Below, one piece after another: positions 1 to 7,327 of a stretch of 51,335 nucleotides of DNA (within the stretch, counting starts at the first letter, position 1; every line of letters starts with the position of its first letter). A program made the translations under genes and the position numbers. The notes beneath the pieces were generated by a model. That model was not told where the DNA came from and did no database searches. It worked only from the letters and a program-made list of their open reading frames with translations. Source of the DNA: an uncultured bacterium (GTDB lineage: Bacteria; Planctomycetota; Phycisphaerae; Phycisphaerales; SM1A02); NCBI GenBank assembly GCA_903831295.1, contig CAIKXA010000005.1, forward strand, positions 1 through 51,335. Direction: 5' to 3'.

Positions 1-1
1 T

Positions 2-136
2 CTTTGGTGTCACGGTCTTCACTTGAAGGCACACGCCACGTCGCTGTGGGCAACGAGCAAGATCTTTCACCTTGCTTTTGGCTGGCGGATTGCGTCGGGG
101 ATTTTTGATGAGTTGATTAATCGTTGGCATAATTGA
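2..136 (+). CDS. possible C-terminal end of an unidentified protein (partial)
   Basis: An open frame enters from the left edge and ends at a TGA at 134-136, giving about 44 residues rich in Trp, His, Leu and Ile. I recognise no family. In its favour, it stops just before a small hairpin (CACTT at 139-143 with AAGTG at 167-171, enclosing GGTC-GAAA-GACC) and converges on rnhA, which would suit a gene end. Against it, the frame is short and no start is visible. It could be chance. Confidence 0.3.
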   Translation, partial: LWCHGLHLKAHATSLWATSKIFHLAFGWRIASGIFDELINRWHN

Positions 137-181
137 GTCACTTGTTGGTCGAAAGACCGGGTCGAGAAGTGTAACGCAAGT

Positions 182-628
182 TCACCGATTTCGCAGGGTC
201 GCAATGGCCGCAACCGCCATTTCGTCGCATTTTGTGTTCTCAGGGTGCTCCGCATGGCCACGAATCCACACCGGATTCACCGTGTGAATAGCTCGGATTT
301 GGTCCAATTGCTGCCATAAATCAATATTTTTGACAGGTTTTTTGGCGGCCGTCTTCCACCCACGGACTTTCCACGCGCTCAACCACTCCTTTAAACCCTT
401 GACCACATATTCGCTGTCTGAAATCACCCGCACCTGAGACGGCTTTGAAATTGAGTCAAATCCACGAATAACCGCGGTTAATTCCATGCGATTGTTGGTG
501 GTGCCGTGCTCCGCGCCCGACTGAAGCAATTCACCAGAACCGCCAATTTCCCGCAAGATAAAGCCCCAACCACCAGGACCGGGATTGCCAGAACACGCGC
601 CATCTGTGAATAAATCAAAATTTTGCAC
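182..628 (-). CDS. rnhA: ribonuclease HI
   Basis: Cleaves the RNA strand of RNA-DNA hybrids in the cytoplasm (R-loops, replication primers). The N-terminal TDGACSGNPGPGGWG motif is diagnostic. With a GTG start at 628 the protein has 148 residues, and the four carboxylates fall at D9, E49 (NNRMEL), D71 (SDSEYV) and D135, almost the E. coli numbering (D10, E48, D70, D134). The mobile-loop His is H125 in IRGHAEHPEN. TTG codons at 652 and 667 lie further upstream in frame and would add 8 or 13 residues; none of the three has a convincing ribosome site, so the start is chosen by family length. The gene is divergent from rpmF-plsX. The enzyme family is certain. Confidence 0.96.
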   Translation of the reverse strand: MQNFDLFTDGACSGNPGPGGWGFILREIGGSGELLQSGAEHGTTNNRMELTAVIRGFDSISKPSQVRVISDSEYVVKGLKEWLSAWKVRGWKTAAKKPVKNIDLWQQLDQIRAIHTVNPVWIRGHAEHPENTKCDEMAVAAIATLRNR

Positions 629-685
629 CCATTCAATGTACGCTGAATTCAACCCCGCCTGCGTCAATTTGATATTTAATGATGC

Positions 686-713
686 TTGACAAAATGAGGG
701 TTTCGACTACCTT
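686..713 (+). promoter_or_regulatory. probable sigma-70 promoter for rpmF-plsX-fab genes
   Basis: A perfect TTGACA lies at 686-691. After a 16-base spacer there is a weaker TACCTT at 708-713. The site is in the divergent gap between rnhA and rpmF, 28 bases before the rpmF ATG. The -35 is convincing and the -10 is only half matched. Confidence 0.42.
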
Positions 714-741
714 TGCCGATCCACCGCACTGAGAAAAAGCA

Positions 742-927
742 ATGACACCAGCATTTAGACAATCCCCAGGCCGAACCCGTCGACGACGCTCCCACAACGC
801 GATCAAGGCAACTCACACTGTCTTATGCCCAAACTGCGGCGCCGCAAAGCGTCCGCACAGCGCATGCTCAAGCTGTGGCTATGTGCGACCAGGTCTGCAA
901 CTCAAGACCGGTCAGATAGGTCAATAA
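742..927 (+). CDS. rpmF: 50S ribosomal protein bL32
   Basis: A 61-residue ribosomal protein of the large subunit. After a short variable N-terminus it shows the family core: a basic RTRRRRSHNAIK helix, then CPNCG and CSSCGY, i.e. two CxxC pairs that bind zinc, about residues 30-46. Canonical bL32 begins with a PKRKTSKSRR-like stretch; here that part is diverged (PAFRQSPGRTRRRR), but the Arg-rich segment and spacing fit. It lies 3 bases before plsX, the usual bacterial rpmF-plsX-fab order, which supports the call and implies co-transcription of a ribosomal protein with phospholipid synthesis genes. Confidence 0.93.
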   Translation: MTPAFRQSPGRTRRRRSHNAIKATHTVLCPNCGAAKRPHSACSSCGYVRPGLQLKTGQIGQ

Positions 928-930
928 TTC

Positions 931-1956
931 ATGCGACTTGGCGTGGATGTCATGGGCGGCGACAATGCGCCCGACGAGATCCTGAAGGGCTGCATCGCCG
1001 CGCTTCCAAAGCTTGCGGCGGAAGATGAACTTGTCCTTTACGGCGATCGACGCGTCATTGAAGAAACATTCAGCGAGCGCGGCATTTCAGACAAGCGCTT
1101 GACGATTGTCGCAACCACCGAAGTGATTGGCATGGATGAGTCCCCTGTTGAGGCGATTCGTTCCAAGCGCGACGCGAGCATGGTTGTGATGGCCAAGGAC
1201 GCCAGCCCAAAAAATGAAAATAGACTGCACGCCATTGTGAGCGCGGGCAACACCGGCGCCATGGTGAGCGCGGCGCAAATGCACATGCGTCGCATTCCAA
1301 ATGTGGTGCGACCAGGCATTGCCGTTACGGTTCCAACCTTCGCGGGCGCCGTGGTGTTGATCGATGTTGGAGCCAATATCGAGCCAAAACCAGTGCATTT
1401 GGCGCAGTACGGAGTGATGGGCGCCATCTACGCCAAGATCGCTTGCAACATTGCAAATCCGCGCGTGGCCATTATGAATGTGGGCGGCGAAGAAGCCAAA
1501 GGCACCGACGACATTCGACTTGCGCGCGACTTGCTGCGCGCCGCCACGGGTTTAAATTTCACCGGCTTTGTTGAAGGCCGCGGCGTGTTTGACGGCGAAG
1601 CCGATGTGGTGATCACCGACGGCGTGGTTGGAAATGTCATGATTAAACTTGCGGAAGGATTGTCCAGCGGCATCTTCAAAGCGCTTGCGCGAGAAGTGTT
1701 GGCGATTGATCCCGAACTGGCCACGCGTCTTGAACCAGTGGTCAAGAGTTTGTACGCCAAACATGACTATCACGAATTTGGTGGCGCTCCACTTTTGGGT
1801 GTGAACGGCATCGCGTTGATTTGCCACGGATCAAGCCACTCGCGCACAATTATGAACGCCATCACGCGCATGAAAATGTTCGCAGCCTCTGATATCAACG
1901 CGCAAATGAGCGAGCAACTTGGACACATGCGTATTTCCGACGAGGTCTCTGCGTGA
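931..1956 (+). CDS. plsX: phosphate acyltransferase PlsX
   Basis: Converts acyl-ACP to acyl-phosphate, the donor used by PlsY for the first acylation of glycerol-3-phosphate; peripheral on the inner membrane. The 341-residue protein has the family start MRLGVDVMGGDNAPDE and the conserved stretches SAGNTGA, DVGAN, MNVGGEEAKG and FVEGRGVFDGEADV-type sequence, with the usual length. The ATG is 3 bases after the rpmF stop and lacks a strong ribosome site, so translation is probably coupled to rpmF. Its TGA overlaps the GTG start of fabH (GTGA). Confidence 0.97.
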   Translation: MRLGVDVMGGDNAPDEILKGCIAALPKLAAEDELVLYGDRRVIEETFSERGISDKRLTIVATTEVIGMDESPVEAIRSKRDASMVVMAKDASPKNENRLHAIVSAGNTGAMVSAAQMHMRRIPNVVRPGIAVTVPTFAGAVVLIDVGANIEPKPVHLAQYGVMGAIYAKIACNIANPRVAIMNVGGEEAKGTDDIRLARDLLRAATGLNFTGFVEGRGVFDGEADVVITDGVVGNVMIKLAEGLSSGIFKALAREVLAIDPELATRLEPVVKSLYAKHDYHEFGGAPLLGVNGIALICHGSSHSRTIMNAITRMKMFAASDINAQMSEQLGHMRISDEVSA

Positions 1957-2957
1957 TACAGCCCTCCGGCGCGTGCGGCGTCCGGATGGCGGGCACTGGG
2001 TCCGCTGTTCCGGAAAAAATTCTCACCAACGACGATCTGTCGCGCATTCTTGACACCACCGATGAGTGGATCACGCAGCGCACTGGCATTCGCTGCCGTC
2101 GAGTGAGCGATCAATCAAAAGAAGGCACATTTACGCTGGCGCGCGATGCTTTGCGACGCGCGCTTGATGCTGCTTCCATGAAGGCATCGGATCTGGATTT
2201 GCTGATCATTGGAACGTGCACCGCGGAAATGCGCTGCCCAAGTTTGGCCTGCCGCGTGGCTGGCGACGTTGGCGCGATCAACGCCGGCGCGTTCGATGTT
2301 ACGGCGGCCTGCAGTGGATTTGTCTACGCGCTGAATGTTGCGGAAACAATGGTGCGCTCGGGCCGGTACAAAAATGTTGGCGTGATTGGAGCCGACGCCA
2401 TGAGCACCATGGTGGACTACCAAGATCGCTCCGTCAGTATTTTATTCGGTGACGCGGCGGGCGCCGCGATTCTTGTGCCCGACCCAGACCTGAACCGTGG
2501 ATGCATTTATCAAACGCTTGGCTCCGATGGCCGCGACTGGACCGGTTTGTACATTCCAAATCGCGCGCAAGAAGTTCCAGAGGCCGACAAGGACAATCCA
2601 ATTCGTCTTGGCTATTTGCGCATGGATGGCCGCGAGATTTTTAAATTTGCCGTATCCAAGTTCCGCGAAGTGATCGCCGACGCGTTGGAGAAAACCGGGC
2701 TGACCGCCGACGATATCAGTCAGATTGTTTGCCACCAAAGCAACGCGCGCATTATTGAGAACGCGATTGAAAAATTAAAATTACCGCGCGACAAGGTGCT
2801 GATCAACATCGATCAATATGGAAATTCCAGCTCTGGAAGCGTTGGCTTGTGTCTGGATCAAGTGTGGCGCGCCGGCAAAATTCCAGCAGGAAAGCCCATG
2901 ATTTTGGTGGCTTTTGGTGGCGGCGTTACTTGGGCCAGCAATGTGTGGAATGTTTAA
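1953..2957 (+). CDS. fabH: 3-oxoacyl-ACP synthase III (KAS III)
   Basis: Starts fatty acid synthesis by condensing acetyl-CoA (or another acyl-CoA) with malonyl-ACP. In the 334-residue protein the Cys-His-Asn triad is visible: C120 in TAACSGF, H261 in CHQSNARI and N291 in QYGNSSSGS. The C-terminal LVAFGGGVTWA is also typical. The GTG start at 1953 overlaps the plsX stop by four bases. The first possible ATG (1986) would cut into the first beta strand, so GTG is preferred. It is part of the plsX-fabH-fabD run. Confidence 0.97.
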   Translation: MIQPSGACGVRMAGTGSAVPEKILTNDDLSRILDTTDEWITQRTGIRCRRVSDQSKEGTFTLARDALRRALDAASMKASDLDLLIIGTCTAEMRCPSLACRVAGDVGAINAGAFDVTAACSGFVYALNVAETMVRSGRYKNVGVIGADAMSTMVDYQDRSVSILFGDAAGAAILVPDPDLNRGCIYQTLGSDGRDWTGLYIPNRAQEVPEADKDNPIRLGYLRMDGREIFKFAVSKFREVIADALEKTGLTADDISQIVCHQSNARIIENAIEKLKLPRDKVLINIDQYGNSSSGSVGLCLDQVWRAGKIPAGKPMILVAFGGGVTWASNVWNV

Positions 2958-3033
2958 TTTTGTACGATTCATTTGTTCGCGTCGCTAATTTTTTTCATGT
3001 TCGCTTGGTGGATTTCCACTTGGGAGTATTCAA

Positions 3034-4002
3034 ATGAGTCTCAATGCAATTTTTCTAGCGCCTGGCCAAGGCGCGCAAAGCGTGGGTATGGGCAAGTCAT
3101 GGCGCGACGCAAGTCCGGCCGCTGGCGAAATTTTTGCGCAGGCCGATCACATCGCCCACTTTGAAGGCGGCCGCACGCTAAGCCAACTTTGCTTTGAAGG
3201 GCCCGCCGAGCGTCTGAATCAAACTGATGTCAGCCAACCCGCGCTGTTGGTGTGCGCCATCGCGTGCCACGGCGCGCTTGTTGAGCAACATGGAGCGATC
3301 AATATTTCTGGAACGCTTGGACTTTCTCTTGGCGAGTACACGGCGCTTGCTTTGGCGGGCGCGTTCACTTGGCAAGATGCGCTGCGGCTTGTTCTTATTC
3401 GCGGTCGACTGATGCAGCAAGCGGCCGTCGCCAGCCACGGCGGCATGGTGGCGCTGATTGGTGCCGACGAGGAAAAAGCCAATGCGGTGTGCGCGGCCGC
3501 GGCGCAAAGCGATGTGCTTGTGCCCGCCAACTTCAACGCGCCGGGACAAATTGTTTTAAGCGGCCACGCTGTGGCATGCGATCGCGCCTGTGTTGAAGCC
3601 AGCAAAATTGGCCTGCGCGCCAGCAAACTTACGGTTGCGGGCGCGTTTCATAGCCCGCTTATGGCGCCGGCGGCCCAAGGCATGGCCAAGGCATTGGCCG
3701 ATGTTGAAATCGCCCCGCTTCGCTGCCCTGTTTGGAGCAATGTCACTGGAAAACCGCATCAAATGAACGACGCGGCAAGCGTGCGACAATTGCTGGTGGA
3801 TCAACTTGTGCAACCCGTTCGTTGGGACGCCTGTTGCGCCGATATGATCGCATGGCGCGCGGCGCAAGGCTTGAGCGAGTCATGCAAAATTCATGAGCTT
3901 GCGCCTGGCACCGTGCTGCGCGGTTTGATGCGACGGATTGACAAAGCCACCGAGGTCACCACCCATGATTCAGTTGCGGAAACTCAAAATGCTAAAAGTT
4001 AA
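3034..4002 (+). CDS. fabD: malonyl-CoA:ACP transacylase
   Basis: Transfers malonyl from CoA to acyl carrier protein. The 322-residue protein begins with the family signature FLAPGQGAQSVGMGKSW. The nucleophile is S98 in GLSLGEYTAL and the catalytic His is H206 in AGAFHSPLM. The residue before the Ser-Leu-Gly is Leu rather than the common His (GHSLGE), a variant also known in cyanobacterial and plant enzymes. A GGGAG ribosome site lies just before the ATG. It follows fabH after 76 bases, and its last 38 bases overlap the start of the next gene. Confidence 0.96.
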   Translation: MSLNAIFLAPGQGAQSVGMGKSWRDASPAAGEIFAQADHIAHFEGGRTLSQLCFEGPAERLNQTDVSQPALLVCAIACHGALVEQHGAINISGTLGLSLGEYTALALAGAFTWQDALRLVLIRGRLMQQAAVASHGGMVALIGADEEKANAVCAAAAQSDVLVPANFNAPGQIVLSGHAVACDRACVEASKIGLRASKLTVAGAFHSPLMAPAAQGMAKALADVEIAPLRCPVWSNVTGKPHQMNDAASVRQLLVDQLVQPVRWDACCADMIAWRAAQGLSESCKIHELAPGTVLRGLMRRIDKATEVTTHDSVAETQNAKS

Positions 4003-4792
4003 TTTCAATTCAACACGTCGCGTCGCCCTTTCGTTGGGCGCCCTTATATTTCTTGCGCCAGCATGCGGCAAGACCGAGGTGAAGCAAGCTGAAGTTGTTG
4101 AGGTGAAGGAAGTCGCGGTTGAGGAGGCTCCCAAAGAATCCCTCAACGACATGATGAAGCGCCTTGGAATTGACAAACGCGTGCGAGTTGAGGACGCCGA
4201 CAAGGCTCCCGCCGACGAGAAGCAGGCCGAGGCCGTGCTTGTGTTCTTTGACGCAATGGTTCGCGGCAACGCCGAAAAATTATCCCCACTGATGTCCAAT
4301 TTGGATCAAGCGGTATTGGCTGACATGAACAAATCTGGTCAATGGAAATCCGCCACGCAAAATATTTCGCGCGTGAACGTTGGCTGGACCCCTGGCTCCG
4401 AATCTGGATCGCTCACAGTTCTTGGTTTCTATACCGTGGGTGACGGATTCGCCGCGCAACTTTGGTCACTTTCGCCCGCGGAATCTGACAAACCATCGAT
4501 CATGACCGCGTTGCCATCGCCGTCAAAAATAGATGAAAAGTTGCAAGGCAACAAAACCGACGCCCGCATCAAGCAGTGGCTCGCGATGAATAAAGATGAA
4601 ATCGCCTCAGCCAAAGCGGCCGACGAAATCATTGAAATTCCTCAGCAAGATCGCTCTGTCAAAGGCGAATCAGATAGTTCGAGCGGTTCCGATGAGGGCG
4701 CCACTCCTGGCAATCCCGCTGGACCCGGTAGACGAAAACCAACTGGCAAGCCGGTGGATGCGCCGGGTGGTCCGCCATTAAAGCCCCGTTGA
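3965..4792 (+). CDS. unknown lipoprotein inside the fatty acid gene cluster
   Basis: I do not recognise a family. The chosen ATG at 3965 has GAGGT at 3952-3956 (8 bases spacing) and lies within the 3' end of fabD; a second ATG at 3989 is possible. It gives 275 residues. The N-terminus has basic residues, a hydrophobic segment (VALSLGALIFLA) and a cysteine (PAC-GK), suggesting an exported lipoprotein, although the lipobox is imperfect. An acidic, Val/Glu-rich stretch follows, then a globular middle of about 150 residues, then a Ser/Gly/Pro-rich low-complexity tail. It overlaps fabD by 38 bases, so it is translated with the fab genes. A link to lipid supply at the envelope is only a guess from position. 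Confidence 0.7.
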   Translation: MIQLRKLKMLKVNFNSTRRVALSLGALIFLAPACGKTEVKQAEVVEVKEVAVEEAPKESLNDMMKRLGIDKRVRVEDADKAPADEKQAEAVLVFFDAMVRGNAEKLSPLMSNLDQAVLADMNKSGQWKSATQNISRVNVGWTPGSESGSLTVLGFYTVGDGFAAQLWSLSPAESDKPSIMTALPSPSKIDEKLQGNKTDARIKQWLAMNKDEIASAKAADEIIEIPQQDRSVKGESDSSSGSDEGATPGNPAGPGRRKPTGKPVDAPGGPPLKPR

Positions 4793-4903
4793 TTTACACA
4801 TTTGTTGTTTGTGTGAATTTGATCTGCCGAGTGTGATTCAAATTATTTTTCTTGGATACACTCGCACCCTTACGTGAAGCTGTTTGTGTCATGCGCATTC
4901 AAC

Positions 4904-4919
4904 AGGAGATTGCATCATC
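4904..4919 (+). promoter_or_regulatory. ribosome binding site pointing to a rare ATC start of fabG
   Basis: AGGAGA at 4904-4909 is the strongest ribosome site near fabG. Seven bases downstream is ATC at 4917, exactly where FabG proteins normally begin (x-EKRVAIVTGASRGIG). The only standard in-frame start is a TTG at 4884, which lies upstream of this ribosome site and would add 11 residues with no family counterpart. Confidence 0.5.
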
Positions 4920-5651
4920 GAAAAGCGAGTCGCCATTGTCACAGGAGCCAGCCGCGGAATTGGTAGAGCGATTGCGGAACGCTTGGCAAAAGACGGACGC
5001 CATGTTGTTGGCGTGGCTCGCACCCCGGAAAATCTTGCAGATGTGATCAACGCCGTGCAGGCAGCGGGCGGATCCATGGAAGGCATGGCGTGCAATGTTG
5101 GCGACGGAGTGGCGCTTGCCGCTTTGGTTGAAGCTGTCGCAGAAAAGCACGGGCGCCTGGATATTCTGGTGAACAACGCCGGCATTACCCGCGACGGTTT
5201 GCTGCTGCGCATGAGCGATCAAGATTTTGACGAAGTGATTCAAGTGAATTTACGCAGCGCGTTCGTCACCTGCCGCGCCGCCGCGCGACCAATGATGCGC
5301 GGCCGATGGGGACGAATTGTGAATGTTGGCAGCGTGAGTGGCTTGATGGGAAATGCTGGACAAGTGAACTATTCCGCCGCCAAAGCCGCGCTGGTTGGCA
5401 TGACCAAATCAATCGCCCGCGAACTTGGTTCCAAGGGCTTAACCGCCAATTTGATCGCGCCTGGATTTATTGAAACCGATATGACCGCTCGTTTGCCGCC
5501 ACAAGTGAAGGAGGCGGCTCTACCAAGCATTCCCCTGCGTCGCTTTGGCCTTCCAGCGGACATCGCCGCGGCGGTTGCGTTTATCACCAGTGAAGAAGCG
5601 AGCTACATCACGGGGCAAGTGCTTGCCGTTGATGGCGGCATGTCCATGTGA
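4917..5651 (+). CDS. fabG: 3-oxoacyl-ACP reductase
   Basis: NADPH-dependent reduction of 3-oxoacyl-ACP in each elongation cycle. It is a short-chain dehydrogenase: TGASRGIG nucleotide loop at residues 9-16, NNAG at 86-89, and catalytic S139, Y152 and K156 (YSAAK), with the SDR C-terminus ITGQVLAVDGGMSM. Counting from ATC 4917 gives 244 residues, the family length. The alternative TTG at 4884 gives 255. The start is odd because no ATG, GTG or TTG sits at the expected place while a good AGGAGA does. A sequencing change of ATG to ATC would explain this equally well. It sits between the unknown lipoprotein and acpP. Confidence 0.95.
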   Translation: MEKRVAIVTGASRGIGRAIAERLAKDGRHVVGVARTPENLADVINAVQAAGGSMEGMACNVGDGVALAALVEAVAEKHGRLDILVNNAGITRDGLLLRMSDQDFDEVIQVNLRSAFVTCRAAARPMMRGRWGRIVNVGSVSGLMGNAGQVNYSAAKAALVGMTKSIARELGSKGLTANLIAPGFIETDMTARLPPQVKEAALPSIPLRRFGLPADIAAAVAFITSEEASYITGQVLAVDGGMSM

Positions 5652-5738
5652 TTGATAAATATTGTCCGTGCATGAATTGCAAATTTCCGTTAGCATCCCG
5701 ACCTTCAGACCTGTCCATTTTTGATTTAGGAGAAGCCC

Positions 5739-5996
5739 GTGACTGAGCAAGAGATCGAAACAAAAGTAATTGGAATCGTCGCCGAACAAATGGGTGTTGA
5801 TAAAGATCAAATCACCCGCGAAACCAGTTTCACCAATGACCTCAACGCTGACAGCCTTGATACGGTCGAACTTGTGATGGAACTTGAGGAGGAGTTTGAC
5901 ACCCAAATTCCAGACGAACAGGCGGAGAAGATCCACACTGTCGGTCAAGCCGTTGATTTCATCAACAAGAACTTATCCAGTAGCAAGGACAAGTGA
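5739..5996 (+). CDS. acpP: acyl carrier protein
   Basis: Carries growing acyl chains on a 4'-phosphopantetheine arm. The 85-residue acidic protein has the attachment motif [10 protein letters not shown], with the modified serine at S39. GTG start at 5739 with AGGAGA at 5728-5733 (5-base spacing). It lies between fabG and fabF as in most bacteria. Strong ribosome site and acidic helix II ([11 protein letters not shown]) are as expected for the abundant housekeeping ACP. Confidence 0.98.
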   Translation: MTEQEIETKVIGIVAEQMGVDKDQITRETSFTNDLNADSLDTVELVMELEEEFDTQIPDEQAEKIHTVGQAVDFINKNLSSSKDK

Positions 5997-6037
5997 CGCG
6001 CGAGACTTCTTCAGTCTCGTTCGCCTAAAATATTCCC

Positions 6038-7300
6038 ATGCGAACCATCACGCTTCGCCGCGTCGTGGTCACTGGACTCGGTGCCATCACCGATGTCGGT
6101 TTGGATGTCAACTCTTTCTGGGACGCCCTTTTGGCTGGCAAGTCTGGAATTGGTCCAATCACCAATTTCCCGCAAAATGAAGAGTGGACAACCCGCTTTG
6201 GCGGTGAAATCCGCGCATTTGATTTGGAAAAACATGCGGGCATTGATGTTCGCGAATCCAGGCGCATGGACAACTTCGCAATCTATGGACTTGGCGCCGC
6301 CACTCAGGCCGCGACCGATTGTGGAATTGATTTCACAACCGGTGATCCTGATCGCCGCGGCGTGGCTGTTGGCAGCGGCGTTGGAGGCATCAACACAATT
6401 GAAACTGGTTTGTACAAACTGCTGGAAAGTGGTCCGCGCAAAGTGAGTCCCTTCATTGTTCCGCGGCTCATGGTCAACGCGTGCGCTGGTCAAATCAGTA
6501 TTCGCTACAACCTGCGTGGCTTCAACATTGCCACGGCAACGGCTTGCGCCTCTGGCTCGCATTCAATCGGCGCCGCGTACCAAGCGATTCAACGCAATGA
6601 CGTTGATGTGATGTTCGCAGGCGGAGCTGAAAGTGGAATTGGTCCCGTGTGCGTGGCGGCTTTCAGCGCCATGAAAGCGCTCAGCACTCGCAATGATGCT
6701 CCAACAAAAGCCAGCCGTCCATTTGACAAGGACCGCGATGGATTTGTGCTGGCCGACGGCGCGGCGATTCTTGTGTTGGAGGAATTGGAGCACGCAAAAA
6801 AACGCGGCGCAAAGATTTACGCCGAAGTGATTGGCTACGGTTCCAGTGGCGACGCATTTCACATTGCGGCGCCAGATGAGCAAGGTTCTGGCGCGAAACG
6901 CTCCATGTCATGGGCGCTGCGTGATGGCCAAATCAACGCGGATCAAATTGGATACATCAATGCGCACGGAACCAGCACGCCATTAGGCGATCGCGCCGAA
7001 GTAAACGCGGTTAAGCAACTCTTTGGCGCGCACGCTTACAAACTTGCAATGAGCAGCACAAAGGGCGTCACGGGTCACGCGCTTGGCGCGGCGGGCGGCA
7101 TTGAAAGCGTCGCCACAATCTTGGCCATTCACAGAGGAGTCCTGCCCCCCACTATTAACTTGGACAACCCCGACGAGGGAATGGATTTGAATTTTGTCGC
7201 CCATACTCCGCAAGAACGCAAATTGGATTTTGCAATCAACAATTCATTTGGATTTGGCGGCCACAACACCAGCTTGATCTTTAGCCGCTTCAACGGCTGA
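6038..7300 (+). CDS. fabF: 3-oxoacyl-ACP synthase II (KAS II)
   Basis: Elongating condensing enzyme that joins acyl-ACP with malonyl-ACP. The 420-residue protein carries the Cys-His-His triad: C170 in ATACASGSHS, H310 in NAHGTSTPLGD and H347 in GVTGHALGAAG. Length and C-terminus (NNSFGFGGHN) are normal. It ends the fab block, 41 bases after acpP. The next gene (GH15) begins 27 bases downstream on the same strand, so read-through is likely. Confidence 0.97.
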   Translation: MRTITLRRVVVTGLGAITDVGLDVNSFWDALLAGKSGIGPITNFPQNEEWTTRFGGEIRAFDLEKHAGIDVRESRRMDNFAIYGLGAATQAATDCGIDFTTGDPDRRGVAVGSGVGGINTIETGLYKLLESGPRKVSPFIVPRLMVNACAGQISIRYNLRGFNIATATACASGSHSIGAAYQAIQRNDVDVMFAGGAESGIGPVCVAAFSAMKALSTRNDAPTKASRPFDKDRDGFVLADGAAILVLEELEHAKKRGAKIYAEVIGYGSSGDAFHIAAPDEQGSGAKRSMSWALRDGQINADQIGYINAHGTSTPLGDRAEVNAVKQLFGAHAYKLAMSSTKGVTGHALGAAGGIESVATILAIHRGVLPPTINLDNPDEGMDLNFVAHTPQERKLDFAINNSFGFGGHNTSLIFSRFNG

Positions 7301-7327
7301 TCGTGTCGCTCTTACAATCGACCATAT

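Noticed and set aside
1038-1427. Long antisense frames inside plsX and similar shadows in most genes
   Set aside because: They follow from codon bias of the real genes and show no family features.
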